Of a DNA stretch of 64,000 nt, positions 61,666-64,000 are shown one piece after another. The notes under the pieces were generated by a model, which was given only the letters and a program-made list of their open reading frames with translations, was not told the DNA's origin and did no database searches. How positions within the stretch are numbered: position 1 is the first letter of the stretch; each line of letters begins with the position of its first letter. Source of the stretch: Larimichthys crocea (lineage: Eukaryota > Chordata > Actinopteri > Sciaenidae). The DNA lies in the NCBI RefSeq assembly GCF_000972845.2, contig NC_040012.1, forward strand, positions 12,398,930-12,462,929, written 5' to 3'. The translations under genes were made by a program, and so were the position numbers.

Positions 61666-62160
61666 TGTTACGGGAATTTTAAAGAAAAACCCTTAAATAA
61701 GGAGGTTCGGATTCAAGCATCAAAGTTTAAGTTGAATTTATTGTACAAGAGGACACAAGAGGAGCGTTTCACAGTGCAACACACTAAAGGGGTTACAGAG
61801 AAAAAGGCTCCCAGAGGAGCGTTAACAGTTGGTTCTTATACATTTTCCTGAAGATGGGCTGTCTCAACCTCTGTAAATTGTTAACAGTCAATTTGCATAT
61901 AATGCATTTAAACAGCTTTCTTCAACATATCACCTAATGAGTAGCCAGTATGTCCCCAATCTTGATGTCACCTCTCTGACCTGTCCCTAGGCCCCATTCT
62001 GTTCTCAAATCCCTCTATTTATACATTAACCTGAACCTTACCTTCCCCTGCCAGTCTCAGGAAAACAGCAATAAAGGGAAGTGCCCAAAGGACATATAAT
62101 GTAAGAACAAACATTGTATAAGTTAAAACATCTAACTAGCTGTGCCTAATTTTTATAACA
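61666..62160 (-). mobile_element. Solo LTR (495 bp)
   Basis: The ends are TGTTA...TAACA. A 5-bp duplication, GAGAT, flanks both sides (61661-61665 and 62161-62165), the signature of LTR retroelement integration. On the minus strand a TATA-like TATAAATAG (complement of 62015-62023) precedes an AATAAA (complement of 61737-61742) by about 280 bp, giving a U3-R-U5 order in the same direction as the neighbouring gene. No internal coding region or partner LTR is present within the window. The 5-bp duplication fits Ty3/Gypsy-type or some endogenous retroviral elements. Confidence 0.85.
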
Positions 62161-62444
62161 GAGATATGATGTGCTCTTGGTCTAATGTCCATGTCTGTTA
62201 TATATTCAGGAGAGTTAAATAATTATTATGACCTAATCTGTAATAATTTACTTGGACTGAGTCTGGGTTCATAAAAACATAAAGTAGCCAGTCCATGAAA
62301 ATACTAATGACACTGTTACTGATTTGGTTACACTGATTTCCTGAGGCAGCTTATTGTAGTATTGAGTCTTGACTTCGGACCTGTGTGACTATAGCAAGTA
62401 CTATAAAGGTGACTGGACCAGGGGCATATATACTGTATATATGC

Positions 62445-62525
62445 ACACAGACATGCAAGAAGTAAATAGACACCTTCATTCAAATTTAAATTAAAGGTGT
62501 CTATTTACTTCTTGCATGTCTGTGT
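62445..62525. repeat. Perfect 32-bp inverted repeat (hairpin)
   Basis: The arm 62445-62476 is exactly complementary to 62494-62525 (32 of 32), with a 17-nt loop containing ATTTAAAT. It would form an 81-nt hairpin. It may be a very small palindromic transposon or an RNA hairpin source. No target-site duplication is evident. Confidence 0.85.
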
Positions 62526-63062
62526 ATATTTAGTATTGTGTTGGACAGAGAACGGGCCCTTGAGAGCGATTCAGACTCTTCAGAAATACACCTCTGTTAA
62601 AAGAAGAACTTATGTTAAATTAAAAATGCTGCCATTTGCTATATATGCCCTAAAAAAGGTGAACCCATCCCTGTCGTGGTTTTAATTTATTTTGGTATAA
62701 GAAGTCTATAACAAAAATAATAATAAGCATGGGGAATCTTAAATAGTGTGCCTTTCTCAAGCACACTCAATAAACTTATTCTAAACAAAGTATTTAAAAA
62801 AAACTATATATAAACTATTCTATTGAATTAAAACTTAGTGTTTTTATCATATACAGAGATGTAATGTTGTTTGCTGGGTAATGTATGTTGATGTTGTCAT
62901 GTGACAACACAAGACTATCAGATTGTGTCTCTGAAAGGAAGGAAATGACCTATGTCTGTTACAATGTCAGTGATGCAGGTGCTGAAGGTGCTTGACTAAA
63001 ATGAAATGTGTAATAAAAAAAAAACACACTGAGGTCTACTGTTGTTAAAATTGAGTTGCATT

Positions 63063-63083
63063 TTTGTTGTTGTTGTTGTTGTT
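63063..63083. repeat. (TTG)n microsatellite
   Basis: About seven TTG units. Confidence 0.9.
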
Positions 63084-64000
63084 GAACTACTACTAAAATC
63101 TTGAATATTCACTGTTCTATTAAAAGCCATTAAACAAGGCTGTGTAGAGAAGCTGATAGTAAGTTATTTTGGAAAAAAACTACACAGATCCATGGCTAAT
63201 GAGAGCTGATGATTAGTGCTGTGTGTCCTCTTTTAACAACTTGTGGATTCACCTACTAAAGGACAGGCAGACAATTCAATTATGTTTGATTTCAGGAGGG
63301 TAAAATGTGAGCATATCACGCAGTTGCAGGTTAGAAACATTGAACTTTTGGTCACATGGATAACAAGTAATTAAACGTTATCCACAAATGACATCAGTGG
63401 ATACCAAATTAAGGATATGGCTACAACTGAGGGCATAATAACAGACAAGGACTCAGAGAATTAAAATCAAAGAAAAGAAACACAGCAAAGGGACCGTAAT
63501 CTGCGATCAAAGGGCTCAGTACTTCAAATGAAGGAGCTAAAATATTAGCAAAGCATTTAATATTCTGTTTCTACATTTTAAATACCAAATAGCCAATTGC
63601 TGCATCCCTGAAGTTACTGAGCACATTTTAGATAACTGATAACATTAATGGCCAATTAATTAATGCCAATTAATCATGGAAATATATCAAACCACACAGA
63701 ATCTCCAATCAGGTTTTCTACAGAGCAGTCAATGGTCGTGGAATGGGGGTGAGTATCTTTGATGTTCCTTCATGGGCTGCAGCTTATTCCAGTGACATCA
63801 AAGCCCTTTCTGAAATGAGGGACAGAGGGACCTGATTTACCCCCACTACTCTACAATACAGCAGCTGCCCTCAGTTCACCGCAGAGTTTCACTCTCTTGC
63901 ATTCATATACCCAAAAGTTTAGGAAACTGGCGAGAAAGAGCTATTTTCATGTTATAAAAAACATTTTGCAACAAAGAGTCAGAGGTTAATGGATAAAGGA

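Larger units (their letters stand above)
62166..64000. other. Flank upstream of the PHACTR1-like first exon
   Basis: AT-rich sequence with a 32-bp-arm inverted repeat and a TTG microsatellite (listed separately). No coding exon is supported. The 62-codon open frame at 62497-62685 starts inside the inverted repeat and has no motif. Confidence 0.75.

Overview
This is a vertebrate nuclear window, almost certainly from a teleost fish and probably a percomorph. It has compact protein-coding exons with GT-AG introns, dense dinucleotide microsatellites, a tRNA-derived SINE, a Tigger-type MITE and other repeat families that I recognise as typical of fish. There is no prokaryotic gene organisation, CRISPR array or operon.

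Both genes I can support lie on the minus strand, in tandem. From right to left: (1) positions 61093 to 38542 hold a complete 12-exon coding region for a PHACTR1-like phosphatase and actin regulator. All splice phases agree, giving 593 residues with four RPEL motifs and the full C-terminal PP1-binding tail. (2) Positions 33367 to 1 hold the 5' part of PHLPP1 (PH domain and leucine-rich repeat protein phosphatase 1). Six exons encode about 788 residues: a long serine-rich N-terminus, a Ras-association-like segment, the PH domain and the first leucine-rich repeats. The rest of the repeats, the PP2C phosphatase domain and the C-terminus lie beyond the left edge.

Between the genes (33.4-38.5 kb) lie the CpG-dense PHLPP1 promoter, a CTCF-core-like site, a 297-bp teleost MITE and the probable AT-rich 3'UTR of the PHACTR1-like gene. 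Intron 1 of PHLPP1 (24.3 kb) holds simple repeats, a 335-bp Tigger MITE with an internal tandem duplication, a palindromic repeat, two relics of a common fish repeat and a 67-nt imperfect hairpin. The PHACTR1-like introns carry a SINE with 17-bp target-site duplications and an AAT microsatellite. To the right of the PHACTR1-like first exon are its CpG-rich promoter, a solo LTR with perfect 5-bp target-site duplications in the same orientation as the gene, and a 32-bp-arm perfect inverted repeat.

The two proteins are linked only loosely. PHLPP1 is a phosphatase of AKT/PKC family kinases. PHACTR1 is an actin-sensing targeting subunit of PP1. Nothing in the sequence suggests co-regulation beyond tandem placement. 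I found no new multi-gene system. The items most worth a second look are the LTR next to the PHACTR1-like promoter, the two hairpins, the unusual PHACTR1-like N-terminal exon with its Cys/His cluster, and the pyrimidine microsatellite adjoining a PHLPP1 splice acceptor.
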